From contig NC_134032.1 in NCBI RefSeq assembly GCF_964204645.1, forward strand, positions 6,941,175 to 7,005,174: a stretch of 64,000 nucleotides of DNA, given 5' to 3'. Each line of letters starts with the position of its first letter. The stretch's first letter is position 1. Positions 63,485 to 64,000 of the stretch are shown piece after piece. Below the pieces are notes generated by a model. The model was not told where the DNA came from. It did not search any database and saw nothing but the letters and a program-made list of their open reading frames with translations. Source of the stretch: Tubulanus polymorphus (lineage: Eukaryota > Nemertea > Palaeonemertea > Tubulaniformes > Tubulanidae). A program made the translations under genes and the position numbers.

Positions 63485-64000
63485 TTACTCTTTACATCTT
63501 ATAACTAATTCATAAATTACAGGAAAGTTATTCAAATCAATTAAGTATCCATTATGATTTCTAATTTCTAATCTAAAATTATTAAAACTAGGAATGCATG
63601 GTTTGAAATCACATTCTGTTAAATTATAATTTATTTGCGTTCCAAATTCTTTAACATTCTTCAATGGTAAAATGTTTAGTAAACCAGAATTACAAGTTAT
63701 ATCTTTAGTTGCTTCGAATGTTTTTGTAGGATCAATTAAATTGCAATAAATATAAAAATGTGTGTAAGGTATTAAGTTTGGTGTAGTAGCGTCAATATTT
63801 GTAAAAGATCTATCTGGAAGAATTCCTAACAGTTTAGCTATAGGTTTTTTTACCATAAGTTTATGTTTTTCACTATTATACAACCTTATCTTTATTCTAT
63901 CAGAACTCTCACTGTTTAAAAATCTAATACTAAACCCAGAACTACTACCTAATTTGTGCCAGGCTTTTCTATTAATTTCTTGTGATAATGTATCTAAATT
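63485..64000 (-). CDS. Penton protein, element 2, runs off the edge
   Basis: Minus-strand homologue of 29378-30130. The shared parts are FTHFYIYCNLIDPTKTF (as YTHFYIYC here) and YLIDLNNFPVIYELVIRC. The frame is open to the right edge, so the N-terminal part lies beyond 64000. The middle (around 63790-63990) differs more from element 1 than the C-terminal part does. Confidence 0.72.
   Translation of the reverse strand, partial: NLDTLSQEINRKAWHKLGSSSGFSIRFLNSESSDRIKIRLYNSEKHKLMVKKPIAKLLGILPDRSFTNIDATTPNLIPYTHFYIYCNLIDPTKTFEATKDITCNSGLLNILPLKNVKEFGTQINYNLTECDFKPCIPSFNNFRLEIRNHNGYLIDLNNFPVIYELVIRCKE

Larger units (their letters stand above)
51110..64000. mobile_element. Polinton/Maverick element 2, partial and rearranged
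   Basis: Starts AGTAATAGGG (an AG-initiated end like element 1 but a different sequence) inside a retrotransposon gag gene and runs off the right edge. Plus-strand genes: finger protein, HNH, unknown, EKTLDDLGI protein, basic TM protein, integrase, ATPase. Minus-strand genes: finger protein, MCP and the block down to penton. Relative to element 1 the penton-MCP block is inverted, and the two small genes precede rather than follow integrase-ATPase. PolB, the VLTF3-like gene and the OB-fold gene are not in the window part; they may lie beyond 64000. Confidence 0.8.

Overview
The window is eukaryotic, most likely a marine invertebrate of lophotrochozoan type (an inference: an FMRFamide-receptor-like orphan GPCR, spliced gene fragments, tRNA-derived SINE pieces, and piggyBac, BEL/Pao, LINE and Maverick/Polinton elements in repeat-dense DNA). 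Little of it is ordinary host coding sequence. The only convincing intact host gene is a single-exon GPCR at 12155-13108.

Layout. 1-16.8 kb: host DNA with a decayed piggyBac transposase (2304-3843, minus), a CACTA/Tnp2-like relic (4165-5091, minus), a 49-bp minisatellite (7940-8595), inverted repeats, the GPCR, a 0.9-kb pogo-like MITE (13144-14045), and two inverted tRNA-derived SINE pieces next to a (TA)n tract. 17-25.4 kb and 39.3-46.5 kb: a composite repeat made of a unique-looking unit, long 31-bp minisatellite arrays, a 155-bp repeat block and a LINE reverse-transcriptase fragment. 46.9-51.1 kb: a truncated BEL/Pao retroelement, then a leader ORF carrying seven tRNA T-arm-like hairpins and a Ty3/gypsy-like gag that is cut off by the next insertion.

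Two Polinton/Maverick (adintovirus-like) elements dominate the window. Element 1 (25456-39276, 13,821 bp) is complete end to end. It has terminal inverted repeats starting AGTAATTAG, a 6-bp target duplication TATGTT, and an empty-site paralogue elsewhere in the window. It encodes protein-primed DNA polymerase B (internally deleted, with an intein remnant), a minus-strand zinc-finger protein ending in a VLTF3-like late transcription factor domain, penton, five membrane or coiled-coil virion-type proteins, the double-jelly-roll major capsid protein, a retroviral-type integrase with chromodomain, an A32-like packaging ATPase, two small proteins and a putative ssDNA-binding protein. Element 2 (51110 to beyond 64000) is a rearranged relative. 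It shares the penton-to-MCP block almost identically but in opposite orientation, carries divergent integrase and ATPase genes in a different order, and adds an HNH endonuclease and a zinc-finger protein.

The most interesting signals are these. (i) TAAATG overlaps the start codon of 26 of 30 Polinton genes, usually after a T-run. This is the layout of poxvirus late promoters, in an element that also carries a VLTF3-like protein. (ii) An intein remnant sits at the catalytic site of a Polinton PolB. (iii) A short palindromic insertion occurs in frame in three different genes of element 2 only, each time encoding the same short peptide. (iv) Module exchange has occurred between two Polinton lineages, with a breakpoint inside one gene. 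(v) An ORF is built over seven T-arm-like hairpins upstream of a gag gene. Most genes of both elements carry at least one break, so these are endogenous, partly decayed copies.
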